DNA of 64,000 nt from Rhodamnia argentea (taxonomy: Eukaryota > Streptophyta > Magnoliopsida > Myrtales > Myrtaceae), in contig NC_063157.1 of the NCBI RefSeq assembly GCF_020921035.1, positions 7,843,501 through 7,907,500 on the forward strand, in the 5' to 3' direction. The first letter of the stretch is position 1. Every line of letters begins with the position of its first letter. Positions 1-12,413 of this stretch are shown one piece after another. A program made the translations under genes and the position numbers. Under the pieces are notes generated by a model. It ran no database searches and was not told the origin of the DNA. It saw only the letters and a program-made list of their open reading frames with translations.

Positions 1-75
1 GTGGGATTCGAACCTGCTGTTTCCATTTCTCGAGCTGGAAATCGTTGAACGCCCAACCAATTACGCCCAACTTTG
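1..75 (-). repeat. tRNA-like sequence (SINE head or tRNA relic), cut by window edge
   Basis: Read on the minus strand, this stretch has a T-arm with an internal promoter B box (GGTTCGAATCC at bases 4-14). It is preceded by a D-arm-like A box (TAATTGGTTGGGCG, about bases 51-64). The acceptor end lies outside the window and no perfect cloverleaf can be drawn. A tRNA-derived SINE or a decayed tRNA fits better than a working tRNA gene. Confidence 0.4.
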
Positions 76-3000
76 GAGGGTGTCCACGAAATAATCCAAT
101 GTGATTTGAGTTTTTAATACTAGAAAGCTAAGACAAGTAAGAGAGTCGTGCGCGAGATACTCACTTTATACTTACTAGGATTGAACTAAACCGCCGGTTC
201 AGAGGTCGAAGAATAACCTCTCGGTGTTCAAAATTTGAGGCCTCCAAGATGGAGGAGAAAGAGGGAGGCCCCCCCACCATTTACTCCTACTCAGAATATA
301 ATTTGGCATTCAAATATTTTCTCCAGGCTATATTGACTACCTCTTGCTAGGCCTTATATACCAATTGCACGAGGTCATTCGTTGAAGTTTCATCAATTAC
401 GTGCAAACTGCTTCTTGTCGAATCTATTCGCACGGGCCGTAGTCCCGAGCCCAATTGATTCATGGGATTTGCAAAATACTTCACGAGCCTCCGGATAGTC
501 GGGTCTTCATGCCAATGTCTCCACGTGATGGAAAAAAACGATGTTTAGTGTTTATAATAGTCCACTCAGCACTATGAAGCCCTAGCTGGGATTACTTGGC
601 CCATGGACCAACTCAATTACTCGTACTTGAAGGCGACTATTTGGGCCCATCTTCATACATGCCGACTGTATTTATTCAGCGAAATTGAGCTGATCTTTTA
701 AAAATCAAGCCACTTCAAAACTTTCAAAGCTAACAAAAAGAAAAACACAAAACTGGAAGATTTCAAATTCTTACTCAATGAGTCTTAACATATTAACATA
801 TTTATGTACTTAAGATGGGATTTTTCGAAATAAATTTAGTAAATAGAGCTCACCTAAACTCGCTCGGTCCGAGGGCAAAACAACAATGGCGGGTTCAAGA
901 TCTTACATCAAAGCTCAGTCCACTCAAGGTTTGGATAATAAAGTTAGGCTCAACTAGGGATCTAGCTTGAGTTGGTCCAATAACTGTTGGAAGAGCGTAG
1001 ATTCTTACATCGACACTCAGTCCACTCAAGGTTTGGATAGTAAAGTTAGGCTCGTCTAGAGATCTGGCTTGAGTTGGTCCGATAACCGTTGGAAGAGCGC
1101 ACCATCAACATTTCTACTTGGACCCACATTTACTTAAAAACTCACGCTAATGAGTTATAGGCTAATTAGGATATTAACTACTCTACACCAAATCGATTTT
1201 TTAATATAGGATTTCTTTAACACAACTCACTCATATGTGCATCTTAATAATAACCGCCTCTATTTATAACTATAGCCGTATTAAAATGGGTAAGATATTA
1301 TTATTTTTCTAGAAAATTGTTGAGATTTTGGCCAGGTTGTCTTTACTCTTTGAAAGGAGATTCATTGACTACTTGTAGAGAAGCATAGACAGAATCGACG
1401 TAGTTGACGTAGCTATAACAATCCATCTGGTCAAGCCAGACTTAGCGCATACAACCAAGTCTTGCACGAATCAAGTGCTAGACTTCCCAGCAGTGCATCC
1501 CGATGCCTTGTCGAATGTTGGTTTAGATAGGAATTGCCGGGAATTTGCCCGATTAGCCATCTCAAGTCAGGCCATGTGACAAGGGATTCGTCCCTGTGGT
1601 AATCCCTTATCCTGCAAGCGCGGATTATCTATTAGCAGACTCATTCGGAGGAAGCAAATGGGTCGAGATTTGCACAAGTTGGTGAGCACGGCACCTAACC
1701 CTGCAGCTCGAGAGAGAGAGAGAGAAGAGAGAGTAACTTCTTTTCATCTAACCTAACGATAACACGAGCCCATCATCAAAGCGGCCGGTGAGCAACAAAA
1801 CTTCAATTCAACCTTCCAGTACGTTAACTCCGTCTACCAAGCATCAGGTAAAATCCTTGATCGACCCGACCCGATCCACGTGAACCGAGTCCATCGATCG
1901 ATGGCATATCGGGCCTAATAATGGCCTTGACGGATAGGACTCGGCCCAAGCCCGAACCCGTTCCCAAGTGGACCTAAAGCTGGAGTTTTCGTGAAAGAGA
2001 AGGGCTTGAGAGTGTACGGGCCTGTTCTAGTCGTTTTCCCAAGTGTTCGGTTCCACAGAAAGAAAGTAAAGGTCAAAAACTTTTGTTGACCACTTTAAGG
2101 CTTGAACATAATTAGACAACTGTCACGACCAGATTCATGAATATTAAGAACATGCATTGTCGTAAGCAACTTCCATGCGAAGTATTGCAGAAGATTGACG
2201 AGATTGTCCGAAAATTCGCCGAGAAAGAACAATCGAACCGAGGGAACTACATTAAGAAGATGTCTTTTTGCTTCAGGCCTCATGCGATTTGGTTTCCGAG
2301 TTATGAAAATAAGAAAGGATGATGAATTTTATGGTAAGATATAATCAAGAACCCAAAAAAATTAAAAAGATCTAACCAAATATGCTCCATAATCCAACCT
2401 AAAAAGGGATATTGGAGTTGGCACATCTGTTTATGACAAAACAATAATCCGCTAATATAATTAATGGGTGGAAAAACGTTTTCAAGCTACACACGCAATC
2501 TCGATTATAAATAGCCTATTTTCCAATCAGTCATCGGATATTAAGAATCGGGACTCGAGGTGTTCTCTTACCATTGTATTTCTTTCTGGGTATAGCTTCT
2601 TTTGCTCTTCCAAGATCAAAGGGCCTCAGAATCTCCTCATCTACTCGAGGTAAATCCCACTTATTTCATCACATTTTCTTTAGGAAAATCGCCCGCCTTG
2701 ACCATTTGATCAAAAAACATACTCCACCTTTCATTCAAAGAGCACTTGAAAATCTTCACATCAATTTTTTTTTTTTTTTTTTGTGTCTCTATTCAGGAAA
2801 ACATCATCTTCTTATCAGAATTGTCGATTCTCGGATCTTAAACTCTGAAACCAATCCAGAACACTCAAAATCAACTTAACACCTAACCTCTCAAACCCTA
2901 AAGAGGGGTAAAGAAGGGTAATTCGGTCTTTTCAGTCGGGAGTTCTTTCAAGGGGTATGTGAATGGTATTTGCAAAAATGATTTTACTTACAAAGTGCAT

Positions 3001-3440
3001 AGAAGCGCCTTATAAACAAACCAAATAAGAAAAAAATTATAATTTCCAATGCATCGATTGCTCTCGTGATATGCACAATTAATTTTTTAAAACTTAATAA
3101 TTTTCCATTAACTATGCTTGACTTGTGCCCTAAAACACTCGCTAACACGATCATTTGAAAAAAAAAATAGAGATACGTAAGGAAGTATGCTTTTTGGTAA
3201 TTTTTTCAATTAATTAACTCAAGGAAGTTTGGAATTCGCTACTCTGAATTTTGTCCTATTTCACTTTTTTTACCTTTTTTTTTTTATCGGACAGTAGAGA
3301 AAAGTTTATAGTAACGAAAAGCGGTTCTTTTTTTAAAGTCCCTGTTAAAGATTTTTTTTTTTTTTTAAAGTTAGAACTCTTGCCACATTGTCTTAAGCAA
3401 ATGCGAACCAACCCGTGTGTGTTTTTGCTTAGATTGCTCA
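76..3440. other. Intergenic region, no supported gene
   Basis: The open frames here are short, poor in codon bias and match nothing I recognise. The stretch holds a 101-bp tandem duplication (listed separately), a short GA run near 1712-1730 and long A/T runs at 2765-2785 and 3350-3366. No transposon protein motif was seen. Confidence 0.6.
899..1101. repeat. Two tandem copies of a 101-bp unit
   Basis: Bases 899-999 and 1000-1101 are near-identical head-to-tail copies. Both contain CTCAGTCCACTCAAGG, then AAAGTTAGGCTC, then GAGTTGGTCC and end in GTTGGAAGAGCG. Differences are scattered single substitutions plus about one extra base. Origin unknown; it may be part of an old LTR. Confidence 0.85.
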
Positions 3441-3452
3441 CAGTTTCCCCGA

Positions 3453-3815
3453 TATATAAGAAAGCTCTCCCTCTCTCTCTGTCTCATTTTTATTTTTCCC
3501 TTTCTGTCTTTTTTGTTTTCTTGTTACCTCCCTCCCTCTATTCTTGCATGCTTCAAACACAAAGCACGAAGCACTCGCACCTCATTGATTACCATAAAAA
3601 GGTTCTTCCTTGCATGATGTGCCTCGCTGTTAGTGCCCTCGTCGTCTCATGAAGCCTGTGCATTGAAGGTAATAGAATCTGAGTCCCGCTTGTTTTCGTG
3701 AATGATGGGTATTTGCTGTGCTTCGACACAGTCGGTCTTGTTTAGTCAATGATTATGATTTTGTCGAGAAGTTGTTAGATTCTGAGTTCTGGGTTTTGAA
3801 TTGGGTGCTTGTCAG
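3453..3815 (+). promoter_or_regulatory. Probable core promoter and leader of the ALP1-like gene
   Basis: A TATA box (TATATAAG, 3453-3460) is followed by a pyrimidine patch (CTCTCCCTCTCTCTCTGTCTC), a usual plant arrangement just upstream of transcription starts. A possible leader intron runs from a GT near 3669 to the AG at 3814-3815, three bases before the ATG. Start site and leader intron are inferred, not proven. Confidence 0.5.
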
Positions 3816-3818
3816 ACG

Positions 3819-6800
3819 ATGGGTCCTGGGAGAAACCTGAGGAAGAAGAGAAAGAGAGAGAATATGAAGAAGAAGAAGAGTGAAGCAGCTTCTGGGTCTT
3901 CTCAGTCTGGAGATTGGTTTGATGAGTTCTGCAAGAGAGGCAATGGTATTCTCTATCTACTGTTATTGCTCTATCACATCTATCTTTTGGGTGTTTCATT
4001 TTGTTCTGATTTCATTCATTGTTGTTGCTAGGATGATACCTTTTGCCGTTTAAGTTTTCTTTGTTACGTTAAGCTGTAGATGATGATATCTTCATTCTGC
4101 TCTCACTGGGATTTTGCAATGGGGATTGACATGCTCCTTTTATGAGGAAATCAAATTAACGAATTGACTGCCCTTGTATTCGACTCGGTCAATGCTACAT
4201 TTCTTGATCTTGAAGGAAAAAAGGAAAGAAAAAAAAAAAACCCTTTTTCTTCAGCAGACATGTCTACCTAAGTATTCTGTCCCTGGGTCTCTTTGAGTGC
4301 GACTGAAAGTTAGATGCTTGATCTTTCAAATGCGAGGAAAGACCACTGATCAGGCTCTGCATTGAATTGGATTGCAATCTGAGGCGTCCTTTTCCGCAAT
4401 GCCATTGATTAAGACTGAATTACCTTCTTCAAACGAAGGAGAAATCTGAAAAGATGTTGATATAAGTCATATACATACATACAGATGACACACTGCAAAT
4501 GAGAGGGAACATAGGGGGTGTCTGTAGAAATGTGAGAGTTCCAAATTCATAAATCCAGTGGCGGCTCAGTTAAGCACAATGAAGTCCTATTACTATCTTA
4601 GTATCCCTTTCAGGTGAACTCTGGGGAAGTGTGAGTTAAAGTGAATAAGAGTATGAAGCAGAGAGAAATTCTGCATTTCATTTGTAAAATCATTGGATTT
4701 GTTGTGTTCTTGTGTCAACTGCAAGTCAAATAGTCACCCAAGAAGAAAATCTCAACTGTTACTTCATATCTCTTGCTTAGAACTCCTTTTTCTTTTCCCA
4801 TTACAAACAAAGTAACTCTGTGCACTTCACAGAGTTGATCAATTGCTCCACAAGGGTCTTTAATGATATGTCCGATAGAGAATAATCCAGTAGGAAATTT
4901 TCTGTTTTGGTCAACAATTTTTTGAACACTTGTTCGCTGTCGAATAAAAAAGGCCTATGATTTTATGACAAAAAACAGAAAAAGAAACAGTGCACACTGT
5001 CCTATGGTTCTCGCCAATTAATGACTGTTGCACTCTCTTGGACATGCTGCTTCTTACTCTTTGTTAGATATCTGCTTTTAAACCCCCATGCTTCATGCAC
5101 AAATTATCAATTAAATTAGAATGCAGGGCCCTTCATCATCATGATTATTGCTCTAAAAACTGTCTTTTTTACTTCCCATGTGAGTTTTCAAAATTGAATA
5201 TAACTGGCCACTGGCCAGTTCAAGCAGAAATGTCATCCACCTGTTTGTCTTTGATAACCGAGACTCGTGGAAGCTATTTTTGGCATTGATCTAGAAAAAG
5301 AGCTGGCCAAACTCTTCAAGTTTGCTTCAAGTATGCGTCGAGACATCCTGGAGATATACATGCTTGAAGCTGTCAGAATGAATCATGGATTTGGTTTTGG
5401 ATGCTTAGCTTCGGCGCCACTTTCTGATTTCTATATATTAAGAACGGTGTTGCCTTCATCCTTGCATATGATATAGATATTTTTGGAACTTTTGGCTGAC
5501 CAAGATACTACTATAACTTTTCTTAAATTACGATTCTGCATCCTTCCATTGGGCTTGGTTCAGTAGTCAATTATTAGCTCGTCAATTCAATATGTTCTCT
5601 TAGCTAGAGTGTTGGTCTATGCACTTGATATTTCCTGAGATTGCTCCCCGTTCACTTTTAAAATCGTTAGTGATTAGGAAGTAACTCCGCAGGATGTTGT
5701 TCTTTACTTGTTTGAATCACCTTATTCCTACAACAGTTAGGCTTAGAGTTGTCCTATTTTCTGTTGTATAATATGCCTAAAGGTTTCTTGGCAGAAAAAA
5801 GAAGAAAATAGAAGCTTGAAGGTTCCTGAACATTTTGTATTCTTTGAAAATTGATTGGGGAAAGGTTAAGAATAACCTAAGGTTATATATGAACTCCAAT
5901 GATGAAAAACAAAATGATGCCAATTGTTCTTACAAGAAGTTGGCAGCAGCTCATGTCTTATATTTGGATAAAGCATTCAAAAAGACATGATGATTAATTC
6001 AGTCAAGCACGTTAACATGTAGCTCTGGAAGTCTAAATACTAGCATGGACAGAAAATCGAAGTCCTGACAATTAAAAATTTGTCAAAATCTCCATATCAT
6101 GGAATAACGCCTACTCTATCCATAACAAAAACATTCGGGGATGACAAAACAAGGGTTGTCATTGTTTTGAATGAGATATGTGTAACGTATACAGAGTGGC
6201 ATCATCAGCTTGAGGTGGTAATTTATAAATCAGGTTCCATCAGAAATGTTCATACTGTTTTTTGTCAGATCAAATCGATTAGATCTTTCGGGATGATACA
6301 TACGTGTCAAAACCACCCTCTTGAATTCGATGAGATTGATAGTCAATGAAAGTATTTCGTAGTTTCTGTCAGCATATCTTGTAGCAAACAGAAGTATACT
6401 GCTTGATCTCTGAATTTGGTGCACGTATGTCTGGATTTGGTCTCATCTTCCTGGCAGGAAATAAGGACATCCTATTCCTTTTTTTCGGATAATCTTTTCC
6501 ACATTGTATATGTGAAGAAACTTTCCTGTCATGTCTTGATCTTTAATCCATTTAGCCTTGTATTTTGATGATGTTTGCTGCTGCTGCAGTGAAACTGCTA
6601 TTAGCAGAATAAAAACCTGATGTGCTTTTGACAGTTTGAACTTCATCCTTTTTCACCCAATTCTTTGCAGGTCATTTTCCTTCAAAGAATGGACTGGAAG
6701 AGTTCCAATCCATCTTCGGAATTTCCAAGAGAACCTTCGATTACGTGTGTTCGCTTGTAAAGGAAGATATTATGGCCAAGCCAGCTAACTTAGTGTTCAG

Positions 6801-7719
6801 AAATGGCAGCCCTTTATCTTTACATGACCAAGTAGCTGTAGCTTTGAGAAGGCTGAGCTCTGGAGATTCGCTCATAGCTGTAGGAGATTCATTAGGCCTG
6901 AGCCACTCAACCGTGTCCCAAGCTACTTGGCGTTTTATTGAAGCCATGGAAGAGAGGGCAAGTCATCATCTACTTTGGCCCTCCACTACAATGGAAATGG
7001 CAAACACAAAATCCAAGTTTGAGAAGATGTGTGGCTTGCCTAATTGCTGCGGTGCCATTGCTTTTACCCGCATCTGGATGAACTTGTCCACATCGGACCC
7101 CAATAGTATCTTGTGGCTCGATCACGAGAAGCGTTACAGTATGGTCTTGCAAGCGATAGTGGACCCGGATATGAGATTTCAAGACATAGTCACTGGATGG
7201 CCAGGGGGCAAAATGAACAGATGGTCGGTCTTTCAGAATTCAGGCTTCTATCAACTGTGCAACCAGGGAGAGAGATTGAATGGGAACGCATTAGAGCTTT
7301 TGGACGGATCAAAGGTTAGGGAATATGTTGTCGGGGATTCAGGCTATCAGTTGCTTCCTTATCTCATCACGCCATATGAAGGGAAAGAATTTTCCGGACC
7401 GAGATCCGAGTTCAACAGACGGCTCATGGCAGCTGCAGGGGTGGCAGAGAGGGCACTCACAAGGTTGAAGGACTCTTGGCGGATCATACGTGGAGTCATG
7501 TGGAGACCCGACAGACAGAGGTTGCCGAGGATTATTCTGGTTTGTTGCCTTCTTCACAATATCGTCATTGACATGGAAGATGAAGTCCAGGACAAGACAA
7601 CAGTATCTTGCCCTCATGAGTCGGGATGTCCCCAGCAAACATGTGGAGTAGGCGACATGAAAGGTGCATCTCTGAGAGATAGACTGTGTCTTCACCTGTC
7701 TGGAGGCCCTCCACCATAA
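3819..7719 (+). CDS. ALP1/HARBI1-like domesticated PIF/Harbinger transposase
   Basis: Two coding exons, 3819-3945 and 6671-7719, joined across a 2.7-kb GT-AG intron, encode 391 residues. A basic cluster (RKKRKRENMKKKK, residues 8-20) suggests nuclear import. A helix-turn-helix-like segment (about 110-135) precedes the DDE nuclease-like domain. By family, ALP1-like proteins derive from PIF/Harbinger transposases, and Arabidopsis ALP1 acts with Polycomb group proteins. Of the expected catalytic triad, the second Asp (VGDSGY, D265) and the Glu (AERAL, E302) are present. The first Asp of the usual GAID motif is Ala (GAIAFTR, A173), and the usual Ser-Asp after GWPG is also gone. Nuclease activity is therefore unlikely. 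The long intron holds nothing I recognise. The ATG at 3819 is chosen because it opens the frame that splices cleanly. The exact paralogue is uncertain. Confidence 0.85.
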
Positions 7720-9337
7720 ATCTCTTCACTCAATCCACGAGGCCGAGTCCCCCTAGTTCCAAATTGTTCGTTCCCGGTTATGATATTGTAAGTTCGGGCA
7801 TAGAGGCGGGATCGCTTTTAAACTGAGATTATAGAGATAAAATCAGATTTGTGCTTGATTGTTCGCTGTTTTCATTTCTCGGAATGATTGTGTTTTTGTC
7901 GGTCCAATAACTCGTACTGAAGTAACCCAGTCGAACTACCGTACATTGCACAAGAGAGGCGACGAGCTCACTGAGCACGAAGGGAGCATCCAGTGTCAAA
8001 AGGAGTCCTTCAAAGGAAAACAGAGGGAAGAATGTTGCTGCATGTTCATTAGAGCGCTCCAAGGTTAGTGAGTTAATGTGCTTTGAGAGTGCCGGTTGGT
8101 ACTCCGGCAACAAATGTCATCCTGAGAGATAGCTCTTGCTTGTCGATTCTTCCTTCGATGCTGTTCGCTTTCTCGATTAAGACCGTGATTAGTCACTGCT
8201 CGCAAAGTAAAATGGCTACACATACTTTGACAGTACATGTGAATGTGAAGAAAAAGATGGAATTTGGAATTTGCCTCAGTGAATTTCCATAGTAGGACCT
8301 AAGTTTTAACCATATCGAGATGATCTGCAATGCAGGGAAAGAACTTCCAACCACTTGCAACATAACTTCCAAAGACATTGTCTTGCATCTTCATTCTCAG
8401 ACCAACCAACCTTATTACAAGGGTTCAACCGCATACAAGTTTCTGCATTTGCTCGCACTATCAAATGGACAACGTTTCAGTTCTTTGCTTTCTTTTCTCT
8501 TGACCTCTTTCGAGCATAAGCATCTGGCCTGTTGTTTCTGTTACTAATGTCGCCAGTCCCGACCGGCCACCGGACTGACCAAGCTGTCCAAAGACTCGGG
8601 CCTCAGTTCGTCGGTGAAGAAATTTGACGAGTACCTCATTCGCTAGGATCACCTAAAGAAGCGTCAGAAACAACTACATCGCGTCTGAATAACCTCATCA
8701 CTGGTTGTCACATTACTATCCAATGCCAAAACTCTCTTTTTGAGTCGTCGAATGACTGCTTGCACACCAACTCAACAGCAACTACCCGTTTGATGCCTGT
8801 CTCGAACACTTAGCCGAAGAATTGATCTCAACAATAGGCAGAACTCGAGGCATTGCGAAACCCGGCGACACTATATGCCGATCCCCGGGAAGGCCGAAGG
8901 AAGCACAAGGCCCCGTTGCATCATCATTGTAAGACCTTGCAAATTCGGTATCAGCACAGTGTAGTACCTGACTTAGATTATGATGTTAGGGGATGCAACT
9001 CATGTCGCGAAAACTACATCAAATGGACTTGATCTCGAAGTTACTTGCTACTAAGAATTGAATTGGCAAAAGTGCAATATGTTTAAGATTTTTTGGACAA
9101 TATTTCCAGATATTATGATGATATAGTATGATAAAAAATCTAATTTTTATTCGGTGTTGACTCTCTTCGCTTCCAAAATACATCACCATCGATGTTAACG
9201 TTCTCAAGCCGTGGAAATTATTACAGTAATTTGGCAAAAGTAAAATAATATTCAAATATTTTTATGGAAATTTTGAAGGTGTTGGAGGTTGGGGCAGGTG
9301 TAAAGAAAAAGCACAAAGTAAAACCAAAAATGGAAAC
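7720..9337. other. Intergenic region between ALP1-like and Tify-binding-type genes
   Basis: It begins with the probable 3' UTR of the ALP1-like gene. The remaining short frames on both strands lack recognisable domains. I see no transposon ends or long repeats. Confidence 0.55.
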
Positions 9338-9345
9338 TATATATA
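9338..9345 (+). promoter_or_regulatory. TATA-like box upstream of the Tify-binding-type gene
   Basis: TATATATA lies about 180 bp before a pyrimidine-rich tract (about 9525-9543) that would fit a start region. Because of that distance the true core promoter may be elsewhere. Confidence 0.3.
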
Positions 9346-9961
9346 GATAATATGGTATTTGAAGCGGACGGCGTGATTTCATTTCCACAGCATGACACGA
9401 CGCGTGTACAGTGGGATGCGCTTCGCCTGCCACCGTGGCCATGCGGGCGCACCCTACTTACGATGTTCCTCCGCCTGAGCTATAATCTTGTGCGACTCAC
9501 CCACTCCAACATCAACTGCCTCTTTCTGTCTCTCTCCTCTCCGACGCGGCGCCATTTTCTCCTCTGAACAGGCGCTGGCTATACCGTCACCGGCGATCGC
9601 GTGTTCGGTCGTTTCATTTCGTCGGCGATCGCCGGTAAGCTGCGACTCTCGTCGATTTTCGTTTTCTGTGGTTCCACGTGTCTGTGGGCTTAGGGCATTG
9701 TTGGCTTGGCTTTCGATTTTCCAGAACCCTTGTGGAATGACTTTGAGAATGGATTGCGTCATCTTGAAGTGTTATTGGCCGCGAATGAGGTGATTGCGTC
9801 GGATTTTTTCGTTGTTTTGGCGGAGTTTAGGATCGGTCTCACGAGTCGCGCTTGTTCAGAAGTGGGTTTATTACTTGTTTGTAGGTCAATGCGTGTAGGT
9901 TGTTGTTTGTGGTTATTGTGCGCTGAACGAGCTTCTTTTTTGGTTTGTTGCAGAGGTTTTG

Positions 9962-10072
9962 ATGTGTATTCCCAGCGTCGCTGGTTGACACGCATACTCG
10001 TGGATAGAAGGAAGGAAGGAAGGTTTTGCAGCAGCGGGTACGAAAGCTCGCATGATGCTGTTTCCTCATTAG
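9962..10072 (+). promoter_or_regulatory. Two short uORFs in the leader of the Tify-binding-type gene
   Basis: The inferred leader exon 9954-10090 follows a leader intron with donor after base 9631 or so (CG|GTAAGC) and acceptor TTGCAG at 9948-9953. It contains two AUG-started mini-frames, 9962-9988 (8 codons plus stop) and 10052-10072 (6 codons plus stop), both ending before the main start at 10088. They could lower translation of the main frame. This is inference from sequence only. Confidence 0.4.
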
Positions 10073-10087
10073 ACTTGGAGAACCAAA

Positions 10088-12369
10088 ATGGTAATATCTG
10101 CTGGGTTCTCTTTTTTTTTCTGGGGCTGTTGTCTACTTGTGGATTTAGGTTCATATAAGCATTGGGGGATGGGTTGTATGCTGTTTAGCTTTGGATATTA
10201 ACGGGTAAAGTAGTTAGGTGCTAATTTGTCTTTGTAATCAAGGAAGCTCTCGAGGATGGTGTACAAATTGAACTATGACCATTTAGCTAGAAACATGGGA
10301 GCTTCTTACACTTAGCAATACTGGTAAGGATTGGGATATGGATATTAAAAAGAAGCAAAGCATGAGCAAGCTTTCGAGTTTTTACAAGCCATGGTTCGCG
10401 GAATGTGGACATGATGAGTGATGAACAATGCACAAGAGTTTCTGCGGAAAGCTCTGTTTTATTTATCTTTTTTTTTTTTTTTGTGTGTGTGTCTGTGTGT
10501 TTTAGGGCGGGAGAGTGTTGCTTAGCTCCCTCCGGAGGGAGGATGGGGCTCTTCTGTGTTTCTATACTTTCACTTCAGTGTCAGTTAATTAAAAGAGAGA
10601 GCTAGCTCGTGATTTTATTTCCTGTTAGAGGCTATAGGAGTCGGTTGGTATAACATATTAGAAATTGTGCTAACTTTGGCTTTTGGATTCATGCCGTGTG
10701 CCTCTGCCTATGTGTGCTCTCAGTCATGGAAACTGAAGGTTGCCGTTCTCTCTTGTCTCTCACTTCCCATACTTGCAAGAGAATGTGAAGGTGTATTAAA
10801 ACTTCAAGATTAAACCATCATTGGTAATTGTGTTGCTTGGCTGGTCATTTCAGGATAAGAGTTTTTGGGTGGCCAAAGGTGCTGAAAGAGATCCAACATT
10901 TGATAATCCCTCCAGGATTGAAACAAAACGGGCTCATCGATGGTTAGCGGATTCTGGTGAGGCGGAGTTTTTCTCTAGCAAGAAGCATGCAGTACAATCT
11001 CCAAGTGCCCAGTCAATTTCCAGAATTTCACATTCTGACATTCCTGCATGGGAGAGTCTAGCCAGTTTTCAGCCGACATCCAACCAATTTGTTGACAGGT
11101 TGTTTGGATCTGAAACTATAAGGCCTGTTGACTTCGCCGAAAGGAGTATTTCTCTTGTAGAAATAGGTGGTGCAAATTTGAGTGAAAAGGATTCGGACGA
11201 GCAGTTCGACGATGACATATCTGTAGGTTTGTCCATATCTCAATCCACCGAGGACCCAGAGATGTGTCTCAGCTACATCGGAATTAGAAAAGTTAAGGTC
11301 AATCAGGTTAAGGATTCTGAAACTGGAATCCACGGCTTGAAGATTAATAGCTTTGACAGGGAAAATCATATTGATATGCATAGTGGTCTGGCTTATGACA
11401 GGCGAAACGAGATGGCCATTATACCAATGGGACAGACCTACAATAAGGACATCAAGAATGTCGATTTAATGAGGCACACATGTGAGGAATATGCTCAAAT
11501 CAGATCAAGGGACTCTACATACCATAAGGGAGATCCTACTGTTGTATCCATAACTGATGCATATAAGGAGGAAAGCGGCATTATCTCCTTTGATGATTTT
11601 AACTGTCAACGGGACATCATTCCTCTAGGAAGATCAGTTGGTGGCTTAGATGAGTCAGACAGTCGGTCTTTACTTCAAATATCAAAAGCAGATGGTAGGA
11701 AGCAGGTGGATGCTTCAAATGTTAATGTCACAAGGGTGGTCAAGTCTAGAAGTGATTTTGTTTCCAAGAATAAGCCAGAGTCAAAACCATCTAGAAAAGA
11801 AACCCCCAATAGCTTCCCTTCGAATGTCAGAAGCCTGATATCTACTGGCATGCTTGACGGTGTTCCAGTAAAATACGTTTCTGTGTCACGTGAGGTAACC
11901 TGCCTTAGATTGTTTTCCTTCATTCCTTTCCGTTCATTGCTGCTGAGTGACTTATAGTCATAATACTCCAATAAGGAGCTTCGGGGAATCATAAAGGGTT
12001 CTGGCTATCTTTGTGGGTGTCAATCATGCAATTATTCGAAGGTAAGACATTTACTACTGCATAAGGACATCAGGGAGTCATACTCTATAGAGAGCTTATA
12101 CTTTGTCAATTGCTGTAAGGTGCTTAATGCTTATGAAATTGAGCGACATGCCGGTTGCAAGACAAAGCATCCAAACAATCATATATACTTTGAGAATGGG
12201 AAGACCATCTATCAAATAGTTCAAGAACTACGGAGCACTCCTGAGAGCATGCTGTTTGATACAATTCAGACTGTGTTTGGTGCACCAATTAATCAGAAAT
12301 CTTTTCGCATTTGGAAAGGTAAAATAGATATCTTTCTCAGTAGTATTATATGCAGTTTATTGGAGAAAG

Positions 12370-12413
<44 letters not shown>

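Noticed and set aside
3251-3652. 133-residue plus-strand frame rich in Phe, Leu and Ser
   Set aside because: Produced by T-rich and CT-rich promoter sequence; spans the TATA box of the ALP1-like gene.
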